DNA of 64,000 nucleotides. Origin: Peribacillus sp. FSL H8-0477. GTDB taxonomy: Bacteria > Bacillota > Bacilli > Bacillales > DSM-1321. The notes under the pieces were generated by a model that saw nothing but the letters and a program-made list of their open reading frames with translations, was not told where the DNA came from and searched no databases. How positions within the stretch are numbered: the stretch's first letter is position 1; the number at the start of each line of letters is the position of its first letter. The translations under genes and the position numbers were made by a program. This document shows, piece by piece, positions 15,798-25,899 of this stretch. The stretch spans positions 1,736,001 to 1,800,000 of the forward strand of contig NZ_JBBODE010000001.1 of NCBI RefSeq assembly GCF_038002765.1, in the 5' to 3' direction.

Positions 15798-17666
15798 ATG
15801 CGTACGTTTCTTGGTTATGTCTTAATTTTTATGTTTGTCCCACTTTTCTGCTGGATGTTTTTTCTTTCCTATTCAGAATGGTCATCAAGCCTTAGCCTAA
15901 ATCAAGTGCTTGATAAAAAGATTCCTATGAAAACCATTCCACTAGCTGAAACAAGTTGGATAAAAGATAAAAACGGCAGTGTAATCGCGTCAATCTCCAA
16001 TCAACAACATAGGATTTCACTCGCTGATTCAGAAATACCAACGTTTTTAAAAGAAGTATTCATCATCGCTGAGGATCGTAGTTTTTATGATCATACAGGT
16101 TTTGATGCAGCAGCGATTGGCCGTGCAATAATGGTTAATGCAGCCAGTGATTCGATTGAACAAGGCGGCAGTACCATTACTCAGCAGCTAGCAAGAAATA
16201 GTTTCTTATCTTCTGAAAAAACGTATAATCGTAAGCTGGCGGAACTGCTTCATGCCTACCAGTTGGAACGGAAATACAGCAAACCGGAAATTCTTGATTC
16301 CTATATTAATGCCATTTATTTTCATAACGGCATGTATGGGATTGAAGCAGCAGCTAATTTTTATTTTAGCCAATCTACTGACAAATTGACCAACGCACAA
16401 CTTGCTTTTCTTGCAGCGATCCCGAATAACCCAAACGCTTATAATCCACTAAAGCATTACGATGAAACAAAGCGCAGACAAGAACGTTTAATTAAACAGC
16501 TTAGTGAGGCTGGGAAACTGACAAAAAGTGAAACGAGTAAACTGATAGAAGAGAACATCACCTTGAATATCAACCAAAAAGCGAAGGAATCATACCCGGA
16601 CTATACAGATTACGTAACCCATGAATTCAAAAGTCTCATCGCTCGGGGTGATGGCTTGGAAGCGAATCTTGCCAGTAAAGATTCCTCTATAAGAAAGGCA
16701 GCACAAATGAAGTTAGCTAATAAAGTAGAAACCTTACTTGAATCGGGTATAACCATCGAGACTGCGTTAGACCCTGCTATCCAGAAAGTCTCAAAAGAAT
16801 CCGTGCAGCAAACGCTTAACGGAACCGATATCGAGGCATCAGCAGTGGTTATAGAACATCATACGCAAAAGCTTGTCTCTTTGATTGGGGGAAAGAATTA
16901 TATCAAAAATTCTTTTAACCGTTCGTATCAAAGCTATCGTCAGCCAGGATCCGCAATGAAACCATTACTAGTTTACGCGCCTTATTTCGAGGAGACGAAT
17001 GCACCAATTACTCAATTAATTAGTGGAGCATCTTATTGTAAAAATGGATACTGTCCCCGTAATGCCGGTGGAGGCAGTTATGGCTCTATTACCTTAAAGC
17101 AAGCATTTTCCCGTTCCTATAATACGCCAGCTATTCGATTATTTGAAAAGACAGGAATCAATACATCCTTTTCGTATCTAAAACCCTTTCGTTTCCAAAA
17201 AATCACCACTGATGATTATACTTTGCCCGCAGCAGTCGGGGGATTTTCGTATGGTGTCAGTACGCTGGAACTCACCCGGGCTTTTACCTCATTCGCAAAC
17301 GGGACATATAAACCGGCACACGCTATTGTAAGAGTTCGTAATAAACAAGGAAAAACTCTCTACCAATGGGACGATAAAACAAAAACCATATGGAGCGATC
17401 AAACCGTTAAAAAAATGAGAAATCTTCTTCATGAAGTAACCATAAATGGAACTGGGCGGAAAGCGTATATTGAGCGTGGTTATATTGGGGGGAAAACCGG
17501 TACGACAAATGATGTTAAGGACCTCTGGTTTGTTGGACTGACGAACGACTATACCACAGGTATTTGGATAGGGAAAGATCAGCCGTCAAGCATGAATGCT
17601 CAACAGCTCGCTGCTCCTCATCTAACTATCTGGAAGACTATTAACCTCTCCATTCCAAGCTTATAA
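15798..17666 (+). CDS. pbpD: class A penicillin-binding protein 4
   Basis: 622-residue bifunctional peptidoglycan synthase. A cytoplasmic N-terminus and one membrane anchor (about 5-25) precede the glycosyltransferase GT51 domain: catalytic E92 in AEDRSFYDH and EQGGSTITQQLARN at 121-134. The transpeptidase domain has SAMK (S385), SYN in FSRSYNTP and KTGT at 566-569. All catalytic motifs are intact. AGGAAG precedes the ATG. Its TAA forms part of TTATAA, which also supplies the stop of the convergent yufK. Confidence 0.93.
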   Translation: MRTFLGYVLIFMFVPLFCWMFFLSYSEWSSSLSLNQVLDKKIPMKTIPLAETSWIKDKNGSVIASISNQQHRISLADSEIPTFLKEVFIIAEDRSFYDHTGFDAAAIGRAIMVNAASDSIEQGGSTITQQLARNSFLSSEKTYNRKLAELLHAYQLERKYSKPEILDSYINAIYFHNGMYGIEAAANFYFSQSTDKLTNAQLAFLAAIPNNPNAYNPLKHYDETKRRQERLIKQLSEAGKLTKSETSKLIEENITLNINQKAKESYPDYTDYVTHEFKSLIARGDGLEANLASKDSSIRKAAQMKLANKVETLLESGITIETALDPAIQKVSKESVQQTLNGTDIEASAVVIEHHTQKLVSLIGGKNYIKNSFNRSYQSYRQPGSAMKPLLVYAPYFEETNAPITQLISGASYCKNGYCPRNAGGGSYGSITLKQAFSRSYNTPAIRLFEKTGINTSFSYLKPFRFQKITTDDYTLPAAVGGFSYGVSTLELTRAFTSFANGTYKPAHAIVRVRNKQGKTLYQWDDKTKTIWSDQTVKKMRNLLHEVTINGTGRKAYIERGYIGGKTGTTNDVKDLWFVGLTNDYTTGIWIGKDQPSSMNAQQLAAPHLTIWKTINLSIPSL

Positions 17667-18218
17667 AGGCATGCTTGCTATGACACTGTTATAGAGCTTG
17701 ATCCCACAGTATAAAATGGTACTCAGCATAGCTGACCAACCAAAAACGTGAAAAACAATGATTCCAATCAGCCCCGCTCCACTGAGTGCAGGGCTGATTT
17801 TGTATACAAAATAAATGAAAGCAACGAATGTGGTTGTAAGAAATATAGCTAAAATCCCTAAAATGGATTGAATACTTATGATAGAAGCAGCTCCTCCAAT
17901 CAAATAAATCACAGCACAAGCTCGAATACTTCTTAAACTTTCCCCGTCTGATTCTTTGGAAAAAAACAATAAGGAAATCTCAATGGCTGTATCAGCGATT
18001 AGTTTTAACGCGGCGAACATCATAAAGACAATCAAAAACAATCCAAACAAAAGAGTTAATTTAATACCAGTAACCGAAAAAAACGCCAGCATTCCTTGAT
18101 AAATACCAATCTGTTTTAACAAATTCAGGGTATGTAATTCACCATATACTGCAAAGGATAGACTGAATAATATAATTGAAATTAGCGGAAAATAACCTAG
18201 TAAATAGGTATTTTTCAT
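17661..18218 (-). CDS. yufK: YufK-like integral membrane protein (DUF5366)
   Basis: 185 residues with about five hydrophobic helices, few charges and a Gly-rich C-terminal half. Length and position (next to pbpD and upstream of mrp) fit B. subtilis YufK. GGAAG precedes the ATG. It overlaps the 3' end of pbpD by 6 bases, tail to tail, with no terminator between. Function unknown. Confidence 0.7.
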   Translation of the reverse strand: MKNTYLLGYFPLISIILFSLSFAVYGELHTLNLLKQIGIYQGMLAFFSVTGIKLTLLFGLFLIVFMMFAALKLIADTAIEISLLFFSKESDGESLRSIRACAVIYLIGGAASIISIQSILGILAIFLTTTFVAFIYFVYKISPALSGAGLIGIIVFHVFGWSAMLSTILYCGIKLYNSVIASMPL

Positions 18219-18401
18219 TCTTAAACTTCCTTTCTTAAAAAAAAATTTTGCCTAAATATGACCTGTTTCTACCTATTTATAAATTTTTTTATAATTCGAT
18301 TGCGGACGCTCGTCAGTCATGCAGCAGGCTATTATTTACGCTATACTTTAAGTACGTTCCCTGGGTAATGCACAATCGTACTAAAAATGAGGAGGAGTAT
18401 T

Positions 18402-20801
18402 ATGTCGTTGCTTCACTGGGCCGTATCAGCGCCGTTTTTGGCAGCGCTGCTGGTCCCTTTTCTTTATAAGCTTGTCCGGCGAATTCATACAGGCTGGTTT
18501 GTACTTTTTCTACCAATCATTCTTTTTACATACTTTTTCACACTGATTGAAACGACACGAAATGGTTCAACAGTTATCGAAAGTATTCCATGGATTCCTT
18601 CTCTACATATCAATGTATCCCTATATGTGGATGGATTAAGTTTATTATTCGCATTATTAATAACGGGTATTGGTGCTCTAGTTATTCTCTACTCAATTTT
18701 TTACTTATCAAATAAAAAGGAATCTCTGCATAACTTTTATGTATATTTACTTTTATTTATGGGTGCCATGCTAGGTGTCGTTCTATCTGATAACTTAATC
18801 GTTCTCTACACATTCTGGGAACTAACCAGCTTGTCATCCTTCCTGCTGATCGGCTATTGGCATCATCGTGAGCGCTCTCGCTATGGTGCACAAAAGTCAT
18901 TGTTGATTACGGTTTTCGGTGGACTTTCCATGCTCGGCGGTTTTGTCCTCCTATCCTATATCGGCAGCACCTTCAGTATTCGTGAGCTAATTATTGAAAG
19001 CCGGCAACTGTTTGATCAGCCTTTATTCATCCCTGCTATGCTGCTGATTTTGATCGGCGCGTTCTCGAAATCCGCGCAATTTCCGTTTCATATCTGGCTC
19101 CCTGATGCAATGGAGGCTCCGACACCGGTTAGTGCTTACTTGCATTCAGCTACAATGGTAAAAGCAGGTATATACTTGGTTGCTCGTCTATCACCTGTCT
19201 TTGCTTTTTCTGGAACTTGGCTCTGGCTGGTTTCTATCTTTGGAATCATCACTCTTTTATGGGGTTCATTCTTTGCGGTAAAACAAACCGACTTAAAGGG
19301 CATATTAGCCTATTCAACGATCAGTCAGCTTGGCCTAATCATGTCATTATTAGGAGTTGGTGCAGCTGCCCTTCATTATGAACAACTAGATAACAATCTC
19401 TATCTTGCCGCTACTGTTGCAGCCGTTTTTCATTTGATTAACCATGCCACCTTTAAAGGCAGCCTGTTTATGGTTGCTGGGATCGTCGATCATGAAACAG
19501 GTACACGTGATATCCGTAAGCTCGGCGGTTTAATGCAGGTCATGCCGATTACCTTTACGGTTGCCGTTATAGGTACATTTTCTATGGCAGGAATACCGCC
19601 CTTCAATGGCTTTTTAAGCAAGGAAATGTTCCTAGCAAGCATGGTCCATGTCTTTGAATTAGATATATTTAACTTCACTACTTGGGGAGCTCTTTTCCCT
19701 GTAATAGCTTGGATAGCAAGTGTCTTCACCTTTATTTACAGTATGATTATTTTATTTAAAACCTTTACAGGAAAATTTCAGTCGGAAAAGCTTCCTAAAC
19801 AGCCGCATGAAGCACCAATTGGGATGCTCATTTCCCCAATAATCTTGGCATCGCTGGTTATTGTATTTGGCTTATTTCCGAATCTGTTGTCAGCTTCCAT
19901 TATTGCACCAGCAACAGCTGCCATTCAGCCAACGCTGACAAATGACCTTCATGTTCATATTGGATTTTGGCATGGATTTAAACCAGAGTTCTGGATGACC
20001 GTTGGAATCATCGTAATTGGGACTATTCTTTTTATAACCTTAAAAAGATGGAGGAGAATTTACTCCATCATTCCCGAGCATATTTCACTTAATAATCTCT
20101 ATGACCACACTTTAAACTTGATTGAAGTAATCTCATTGAAACTCACAAAGTTCTTTATGACTGGGTACATTCGCAACTACTTAATATATATTTTCATATT
20201 TTTTATTGCGGCCCTTTTAAGCACCCTTTTTCAAAAAAATGCTTTCACATTCAATTTAGATCATGCTGCACCAATCGGAGTATATGAGGTTATTTTAGCG
20301 GTCATCATAGCCAGTGTGTCTATTGTTATTTTATTTGCTAAATCACGGCTGACCTCCATTATCTTGCTTGGTGCCGTCGGCTATACCGTTTCACTCTTTT
20401 TTGTTTTATTCAGAGCACCTGACCTTGCCTTAACTCAGCTGATTATTGAAACCATTTCAGTCGCATTATTCCTGTTATGTTTTTACCGGCTTCCGAAGCT
20501 TGGCAATCGAAAAGAAGAACGAATGGCCTTTAGATGGAATAATGCATTAATTTCTATCGGAGTGGGTATCACCGTGACACTCATTGCGATCGCAGCGTTT
20601 AGCAGCCCTAAACCGTTTTCTCCTATTTCGAGCTACTATGTCGAAAATGCCTATAAAGAGGCAGGGGGAAAAAACATTGTCAATGTCATTTTAGTTGACT
20701 TCCGCGGGCTGGATACCATGTTCGAAATTACAGTCCTTGGAATTGCAGCATTCGGCATCTTCGGAATGATCAAACTTAGGACAGGGAGGAAGTCAGAATG
20801 A
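18402..20801 (+). CDS. mrpA: Na+/H+ antiporter subunit A
   Basis: 799-residue subunit A of the Mrp (Mnh) cation/proton antiporter, homologous to NuoL/ND5 with a fused C-terminal MbhD/E-like extension. It has about 20 membrane helices; TM motifs PFHIWLPDAMEAPTPVSAYLH (residues 227-247) and LINHATFKGSLF are complex I-like proton-channel signatures. The ATG at 18402 follows GAGGAGG; an in-frame codon at 18387 overlaps that SD. First gene of the mrpABCDEFG operon. It supports Na+ and alkali resistance and, in B. subtilis, sporulation. Confidence 0.95.
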   Translation: MSLLHWAVSAPFLAALLVPFLYKLVRRIHTGWFVLFLPIILFTYFFTLIETTRNGSTVIESIPWIPSLHINVSLYVDGLSLLFALLITGIGALVILYSIFYLSNKKESLHNFYVYLLLFMGAMLGVVLSDNLIVLYTFWELTSLSSFLLIGYWHHRERSRYGAQKSLLITVFGGLSMLGGFVLLSYIGSTFSIRELIIESRQLFDQPLFIPAMLLILIGAFSKSAQFPFHIWLPDAMEAPTPVSAYLHSATMVKAGIYLVARLSPVFAFSGTWLWLVSIFGIITLLWGSFFAVKQTDLKGILAYSTISQLGLIMSLLGVGAAALHYEQLDNNLYLAATVAAVFHLINHATFKGSLFMVAGIVDHETGTRDIRKLGGLMQVMPITFTVAVIGTFSMAGIPPFNGFLSKEMFLASMVHVFELDIFNFTTWGALFPVIAWIASVFTFIYSMIILFKTFTGKFQSEKLPKQPHEAPIGMLISPIILASLVIVFGLFPNLLSASIIAPATAAIQPTLTNDLHVHIGFWHGFKPEFWMTVGIIVIGTILFITLKRWRRIYSIIPEHISLNNLYDHTLNLIEVISLKLTKFFMTGYIRNYLIYIFIFFIAALLSTLFQKNAFTFNLDHAAPIGVYEVILAVIIASVSIVILFAKSRLTSIILLGAVGYTVSLFFVLFRAPDLALTQLIIETISVALFLLCFYRLPKLGNRKEERMAFRWNNALISIGVGITVTLIAIAAFSSPKPFSPISSYYVENAYKEAGGKNIVNVILVDFRGLDTMFEITVLGIAAFGIFGMIKLRTGRKSE

Positions 20802-21220
20802 AAACAAATGACCTAATCCTCCAAACCGTTACTAAGGTTGCAGCTTTTGTCATTATTCTGTTTTCCCTTTCTATCTTTTTAGGCGGCCACTACTCGCCAG
20901 GCGGCGGCTTTGTCGGAGGACTAATGACTTCCTCTGCTATCATCTTGCTGTTGCTCGCTTATGACCTAAAAACCGTTGCGGGAATACTACCTGTTGACTA
21001 TAAACTGTTTATCGCAAGCGGGCTGCTCCTTTCTGCACTAACTGCATCAGGCGCTCTGCTGTTCGGTGTACCACTGATGACCCATGTATATACGTATGTT
21101 AACCTCCCGCTACTCGGACATATTTCACTGCATACAGCTGTCCTGTTTGACCTCGGTGTCTACCTTGTGGTTGTTGGCGTAACGATGACGATTATCCAAA
21201 CGATTGGAGAGAGTGAATAA
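20798..21220 (+). CDS. mrpB: Na+/H+ antiporter subunit B
   Basis: 140 residues, four hydrophobic helices, with the subunit B signature [15 protein letters not shown] at about 28-42. It starts inside the mrpA stop (ATGA overlap), so it is translationally coupled. Structural subunit of the Mrp complex. Confidence 0.95.
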   Translation: MKTNDLILQTVTKVAAFVIILFSLSIFLGGHYSPGGGFVGGLMTSSAIILLLLAYDLKTVAGILPVDYKLFIASGLLLSALTASGALLFGVPLMTHVYTYVNLPLLGHISLHTAVLFDLGVYLVVVGVTMTIIQTIGESE

Positions 21221-21561
21221 TGGAAATTTTAATGGCCATTGTCATTGGCATCCTTTTTACGTGTGCAACGTATCTCATGCTCTCTAAAAGTATTCTTCGG
21301 ATCATAATTGGGACAGGGCTGCTGAGTCATGGCGCACATTTATTAATTCTAACGATGGGTGGACTTAAACGCGGCGCAGTCCCCATCCTAACCGATAAGA
21401 TTCAAGACTATGTAGATCCACTTCCCCAAGCTCTTATCTTAACAGCTATCGTTATCAGCTTTGGGGTTACGGCTTTTTTCTTGGTACTGGCATATAGAAC
21501 CTATCAAGAGATTGGTACCGATGATATGGATCAATTGAGAGGGACGAAGCATAATGAATAA
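21220..21561 (+). CDS. mrpC: Na+/H+ antiporter subunit C
   Basis: 113 residues, three helices, homologous to Nuo[18 protein letters not shown] and [16 protein letters not shown] are typical. It overlaps mrpB by one base (TAATG). Confidence 0.95.
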   Translation: MEILMAIVIGILFTCATYLMLSKSILRIIIGTGLLSHGAHLLILTMGGLKRGAVPILTDKIQDYVDPLPQALILTAIVISFGVTAFFLVLAYRTYQEIGTDDMDQLRGTKHNE

Positions 21562-23032
21562 CCTTGCTATATTGCCTGTGCTGCTGCCGCTGCTCACAGG
21601 AATTTTCTTACTGTTCTTTACCAAATCAATTATTACTCAACGAATTCTCTCGCTGCTCTCTTCCATAATTGGCATTGGAATTGCAGGTATCTTAGTTTCC
21701 AATGTTTCTGCCCACGGAATCATAGCCTTAGCTGTTGGCAGCTGGGAAGCACCATTTGGCATTGCCATCGTCGCCGATATGCTTGCAAGCTTACTTGTAC
21801 TGACCACCACTATCATCGTCTGTGCGGTATTGATTTATTCGTTTTATTCGATTGGGGAAGCACGTGAGAAATTCTACTACTACTCAATGGTTCAGTTTTT
21901 ACTAGTCGGAATAAACGGAGCATTTTTAACAGGGGATTTATTTAACCTCTTCGTCTTTTTTGAAGTTATGTTGATGGCTTCCTACGTATTACTTGCTCTC
22001 GGTGGAACAAAAGTTCAACTCCGCGAGACCATTAAGTACTTATTGGTGAACGTCATTGCCTCTGCGCTCTTTGTCATTACCGTTGCCTATCTATATTCCG
22101 TCACAGGAACTCTGAACATGGCCGACTTAAGCAGAAAAATCGCAGAAATTGGACAACCGGGCATTATCACCGTCATTGCTGTTTCCTTTCTCATCGTATT
22201 TGGGATGAAAGGGGCGATTTTTCCGCTCTTTTATTGGCTGCCCGGCTCATATGCCGCCCCGCCGATTCCAGTAATTGCTTTGTTCGGTGCACTTCTAACA
22301 AAGGTTGGAATTTACTCGATTTTTCGCACGTACACACTGTTGTTTTATCATGATCAAGGCTATACCCATACCTTACTAGGTATACTTGGCATCCTAACCA
22401 TCATTATTGGGATCATAGGTGCGGTCGGCTATTGGGATTTAAAGAAAATTATTATTTATAACATCATCATTGCCATTGGCGTGATTACGTTTGGGATTTC
22501 ACTAATGAATGAACAAGCTCTAATCGGAACAGTATTTTATATCATGCACGATATGATTATCAAAGCCGCATTGTTTTTACTAATTGGAATTATGATTAAA
22601 CTAACTGGAACGAATAATTTACGTGAAATCAGCGGTCTGATCCGTACATACCCTGTACTCGGCTGGAGCTTCTTTATTGCAGCCATCTCACTAGCTGGGA
22701 TTCCGCCTTTCAGCGGCTTTGCCGGAAAATTATTAATTCTCCAAGGAGCAGCTGCTGAGTCTGCATATCTCGGAATGGCCGTCGTTCTTCTGTCCAGTCT
22801 GTTCGTGCTCTATTCGGTCATGAAGATCTTTATCAATGGCTTTTGGGGTGAAGCAAAAGAATATCCGAAGAAAGAAATTCCTTATAAAAAGCTGCTATTT
22901 CCAGCCGTTTTACTTGTTGCCATTTCCATCAGCTATGGCCTAGGTACAGAACTTGTGTATCCATTTATCTCACAGGCAGCCGAAACCCTGCTTCATCCAG
23001 ATATCTATCTTGATGCGGTATTAAAGGAGTAA
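21554..23032 (+). CDS. mrpD: Na+/H+ antiporter subunit D
   Basis: 492-residue NuoM/N-like subunit with about 14 helices. The key channel Glu in [13 protein letters not shown], the Lys of [20 protein letters not shown] and [15 protein letters not shown] are all present. It starts 8 bases inside mrpC. Together with MrpA it is expected to carry the ion-translocation path. Confidence 0.95.
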   Translation: MNNLAILPVLLPLLTGIFLLFFTKSIITQRILSLLSSIIGIGIAGILVSNVSAHGIIALAVGSWEAPFGIAIVADMLASLLVLTTTIIVCAVLIYSFYSIGEAREKFYYYSMVQFLLVGINGAFLTGDLFNLFVFFEVMLMASYVLLALGGTKVQLRETIKYLLVNVIASALFVITVAYLYSVTGTLNMADLSRKIAEIGQPGIITVIAVSFLIVFGMKGAIFPLFYWLPGSYAAPPIPVIALFGALLTKVGIYSIFRTYTLLFYHDQGYTHTLLGILGILTIIIGIIGAVGYWDLKKIIIYNIIIAIGVITFGISLMNEQALIGTVFYIMHDMIIKAALFLLIGIMIKLTGTNNLREISGLIRTYPVLGWSFFIAAISLAGIPPFSGFAGKLLILQGAAAESAYLGMAVVLLSSLFVLYSVMKIFINGFWGEAKEYPKKEIPYKKLLFPAVLLVAISISYGLGTELVYPFISQAAETLLHPDIYLDAVLKE

Positions 23033-23039
23033 TGTGTAG

Positions 23040-23516
23040 ATGTCTTTTCAAATCTTGTTAAATATATTACTCGCATTCACTTGGATGTTTTTAAAAAATG
23101 AGTACAGCGGAAACACCTTTATCATTGGGTACATACTCGGACTGCTCATTTTAATCGTCTTCCGTCATTTTTTCAACGAACGATTCTACATGCTGCGTGT
23201 TTATGCAGTCATGAAGCTCGTTCTCCTGTTCTTTAAGGAACTCCTTCTTTCTAATATTGCCGTACTCAAGGTTATTTTAAAACCACGGCTTACCATTACA
23301 CCTGGGATTTTCGCATTAGAAACGAAGCTGACCAAAGACTGGGAAATTACAATACTAGCCAATTTAATTACACTTACGCCAGGAACGCTGGTCGTCAACG
23401 TCTCAGCTGATAATAAAACTCTCTACATCCATGCCATGGATCTAGCTGATAAACAAGAAGCAATCGACAACATTAAGAATACGTTTGAAAAAGCGATAAT
23501 GGAGGTGAGCCGATAA
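23040..23516 (+). CDS. mrpE: Na+/H+ antiporter subunit E
   Basis: 158 residues: two N-terminal helices followed by a soluble C-terminal domain. LTPGTLVVNVSADNKTLYIH at about 117-136 is the family core. It begins 7 bases after mrpD; AAGGAG at the mrpD end serves as SD. Confidence 0.95.
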   Translation: MSFQILLNILLAFTWMFLKNEYSGNTFIIGYILGLLILIVFRHFFNERFYMLRVYAVMKLVLLFFKELLLSNIAVLKVILKPRLTITPGIFALETKLTKDWEITILANLITLTPGTLVVNVSADNKTLYIHAMDLADKQEAIDNIKNTFEKAIMEVSR

Positions 23517-23801
23517 ATGTTTTCTATAATCATTCAGATAGCCCTCATCTGCATCTCATTATCTATGCTAGGACTGGTATATCGGCTTATTAAAGGACCT
23601 TCAACCCCTGACCGGGTTGTTGCACTCGACGCCATAGGCATAAACCTTATAGCACTGATTGCACTGCTTTCCATAAGCTTGGACACAAGTGCCTACCTAG
23701 AAGCCATCCTCCTTCTAGCAATTGTTTCCTTTATCGGAACAACCGCCTTTTCCAAATTCCTAGAGAAGGAGGATATCATCGAACATGATCGAAACCATTA
23801 A
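23517..23801 (+). CDS. mrpF: Na+/H+ antiporter subunit F
   Basis: 94 residues, three helices; KGPSTPDRVVALDAIG at about 27-42 is diagnostic. In B. subtilis MrpF has also been linked to bile-salt (cholate) efflux. The ATG directly abuts the mrpE stop (TAAATG). Confidence 0.95.
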   Translation: MFSIIIQIALICISLSMLGLVYRLIKGPSTPDRVVALDAIGINLIALIALLSISLDTSAYLEAILLLAIVSFIGTTAFSKFLEKEDIIEHDRNH

Positions 23802-24141
23802 ATTCATAGCAGGCATCCTAATCCTATTAGGTGCCTTCCTATTTCTAGCATCTACATTCGGCGTCATCCGGCTTCCGGACGTCTATACCCGAAACCATGC
23901 CGCCTCAAAAAGCACCACCCTAGGCGTCATCTCAATCCTCATTGGAACATGTATCTATTTTTACGCACAACACGGACACTTCAATTCAAGATTGATCCTA
24001 GCCATATTCTTCATTCTTCTAACCGCACCCGTAGCTGGCCACCTAATCAGCCGCGCTGCCTATAACACAAACGTCAAACTCTGGAAAAACAGCGGTGAAG
24101 ATGATTTAGAAAAAGCGAGGATGGCGAAAGAAAAAGAGTAA
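23785..24141 (+). CDS. mrpG: Na+/H+ antiporter subunit G
   Basis: 118 residues, three helices and a charged cytosolic tail. FGVIRLPDVYTRNHAASKS (about 25-43) is the MnhG signature. It starts 17 bases inside mrpF, using an AGGAGG inside that gene. Last gene of the operon, followed by a terminator. Confidence 0.95.
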   Translation: MIETIKFIAGILILLGAFLFLASTFGVIRLPDVYTRNHAASKSTTLGVISILIGTCIYFYAQHGHFNSRLILAIFFILLTAPVAGHLISRAAYNTNVKLWKNSGEDDLEKARMAKEKE

Positions 24142-24148
24142 TACGATT

Positions 24149-24173
24149 AGACAAGCTGATAGATAGCTTGTCT
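24149..24173. terminator. terminator of the mrp operon
   Basis: 9-bp perfect stem AGACAAGCT / AGCTTGTCT with a 7-base loop and eight T after it. It closes mrp and lies 15 bases from the convergent NERD gene's end. Confidence 0.9.
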
Positions 24174-24188
24174 TTTTTTTGGATGATT

Positions 24189-25154
24189 TTATTCTATAAG
24201 TATATACTCCCTACTTTTTGTAATTCCTGTGAAGTTAAGAGCCATAGACGCCAGAATACGATGGGCAATCGTTTCTGATTCTATTCCCAGGAAGAGACGA
24301 AGTTCCTTATTCGTAACTGTACGTTTTTTTAATAACGTATAGTCCCTCAAGGACGACAAATGGGCATCCGGAGACGATTCTCCACAAGATCTACATATCC
24401 AATTTCCAATTTTTCTGTTCATAGGAAGTGAAAAACATATTGGACAATGAACGCCATTCAGCAATTCATTTTCATTAATCGAGTATTTTTGCAGGATATT
24501 CGTTTGGAGAGGACAGTCAGAAGTAAGCAGAAGGGTTGAGAGTTTGAGGAGTTCATTTTGATTGAATATTTCAGATTGGTACTTTTGCCGAAGCTTTTCT
24601 ATTTTTAAAGAAAGATAGTCACTATTAATCAACACGTCAAATATTGAAAAGTGCTGAGGCGAGGCCTTAATAATCGCATGCTGATTAGCAATAACAACAA
24701 GATGTTCAATAGGGATATCAGGAAATTCGTTGCGTTGAAGCCATTCCAAAAATAGATTTTTTTGCCTAATCACTTGAATAATCGGATCTTTATAAGCCGT
24801 TGTGACACCATTTCTTATTTGAATCAGCTGAGGATAGTCCCGCTCTAGAATGATTTCACCTGCATAATTTTTCACCTCGATTAGGAGAAAAAAAGAGGGA
24901 GAAATGAGTAAAAAGTCCATTTGAAAGTGTTCACCATAGATTTTGGAAAGCCTTAACCCATGAAAAATCCTATAGGCTGGATGATGAAGACGCACTAAAT
25001 GGCGGTTCACTTCCATTTCACCTTTAAAGCCAGCCAAACTTTTTCCTACATCTTCCTCAACATATTTCTTTTTTGGATGCAGTTCCGGCATTCTTCGATT
25101 AAGTGCCTCCAGTGCTAGGATACCGACTGATTTATTACATGCTTTCATGAACAT
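24189..25154 (-). CDS. NERD-domain protein with C-terminal zinc ribbon
   Basis: 321 residues. The NERD (nuclease-related) domain spans about 40-150: GFKGEMEV, D80 in FQMDFLLI and E93/K95 in LIEVKNY form a PD-(D/E)XK-like core. A CPIC ... CRSC zinc ribbon lies at about 240-265, followed by a helical C-terminus. NERD proteins are inferred DNA- or RNA-processing enzymes; the substrate is unknown. The ATG at 25154 has AAGGGGG 5 bases upstream. It is not part of the B. subtilis gene order and borders the accessory patch. Confidence 0.82.
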   Translation of the reverse strand: MFMKACNKSVGILALEALNRRMPELHPKKKYVEEDVGKSLAGFKGEMEVNRHLVRLHHPAYRIFHGLRLSKIYGEHFQMDFLLISPSFFLLIEVKNYAGEIILERDYPQLIQIRNGVTTAYKDPIIQVIRQKNLFLEWLQRNEFPDIPIEHLVVIANQHAIIKASPQHFSIFDVLINSDYLSLKIEKLRQKYQSEIFNQNELLKLSTLLLTSDCPLQTNILQKYSINENELLNGVHCPICFSLPMNRKIGNWICRSCGESSPDAHLSSLRDYTLLKKRTVTNKELRLFLGIESETIAHRILASMALNFTGITKSREYILIE

Positions 25155-25240
25155 AAAATTCCCCCTTCGCCATTCACTACCCTACCATTCGACGAAAATT
25201 AAATTATACCTGCATCTTAACTCAATTCCTCCAAACCAAG

Positions 25241-25427
25241 GGGGTATTTTGTTGAAATTATGCCTGCTCAACTAATTAATCCCGTCTGAGGTGTGCTTAT
25301 ACCCGTCTGGATATGGCATATTCCCGTCTGCGCACCTCGTAATCCCGTCTGGCCTCGGCTTATTCCCGTCTAGCGGCTTGAAAAGGCACCAAAATACCCC
25401 AGCGGGTAACCTGTTAGGCTTGTCTTT
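25241..25427. repeat. dispersed 21-bp-phased repeat element, copy 2
   Basis: Decamers at 25278, 25299, 25320, 25341 and 25362 (AATCCCGTCT, ATACCCGTCT, ATTCCCGTCT, AATCCCGTCT, ATTCCCGTCT), again exactly 21 bases apart. The left arm GGGGTATTTTG (25241-25251) is the perfect reverse complement of the right arm CAAAATACCCC (25390-25400), and the right arm runs into ACCCC-AGC-GGGTA. It is about 92 percent identical by eye to copy 3. It fills most of the 366-base gap between the NERD gene and the first YesK-like gene. Confidence 0.88.
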
Positions 25428-25451
25428 TTAAAATGTTCTTTTCTAAAATTA

Positions 25452-25480
25452 TTTCCATTTTTATGAAATTATTCTATAAT
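25452..25480 (+). promoter_or_regulatory. promoter of first YesK-like gene
   Basis: TTTCCA (25452-25457), 17-base spacer, TATAAT (25475-25480): a good sigma-A promoter. It overlaps the codon at 25479, so translation must start later, which supports the ATG at 25521. Confidence 0.6.
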
Positions 25481-25520
25481 GATTTGTATAAAAAACAAAT
25501 CAGAAACTGGGTGTAACAGG

Positions 25521-25790
25521 ATGGGGATTTTTGTTCTAATAGCTGTAGTAGCAGTAATTGTGGTTTTGCAATCAGCAGAATATTTAAAAAGGAAAAAACC
25601 AAATAGTAGAACTTACCTTCTGCCTGGATTCTTTTTAACTGTTCTATCTTTTATCCTAATGATAGTGTCCTATTTTACTTCATCGGATGGTTGGAATATT
25701 ATGGGGTATTTTTTCTTGTTTATCTTTGTTTCTATAGCTTCATTTATAGGAACAATCGTAGGAAGAAAGTTTGGTATGGAAGAAGAATAA
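25521..25790 (+). CDS. YesK-like small membrane protein 1
   Basis: 89 residues with three hydrophobic helices: one from residue 2, LLPGFFLTVLSFILMIVSYF, and IMGYFFLFIFVSIASFIG, then a charged tail. The layout resembles the YesK-like family. The SD is weak: only AGG directly before the ATG and GGGTG 10 bases upstream. A second gene of similar design follows, and the pair is bracketed by repeat copies 2 and 3. Function unknown. Confidence 0.6.
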   Translation: MGIFVLIAVVAVIVVLQSAEYLKRKKPNSRTYLLPGFFLTVLSFILMIVSYFTSSDGWNIMGYFFLFIFVSIASFIGTIVGRKFGMEEE

Positions 25791-25792
25791 TT

Positions 25793-25816
25793 AGCAACGG
25801 TTTTTTACACGTTGCT
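25793..25816 (+). terminator. terminator of YesK-like gene 1
   Basis: AGCAACG / CGTTGCT stem with a 10-base loop and a T-run, two bases after the stop. Confidence 0.75.
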
Positions 25817-25899
25817 TTTTTTGTTGTTGATTATTTATTAACTATTGGTAATTTATGCTAATATAAATATAGACAAGATTATTATTGGAGGGATAAGTA

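Noticed and set aside
25278-25371. 21-bp-phased arrays considered as CRISPR arrays
   Set aside because: Repeats of 10 bases with 11-base linkers are far too short, linkers are partly shared between copies 2 and 3, and there are no cas genes in the window.
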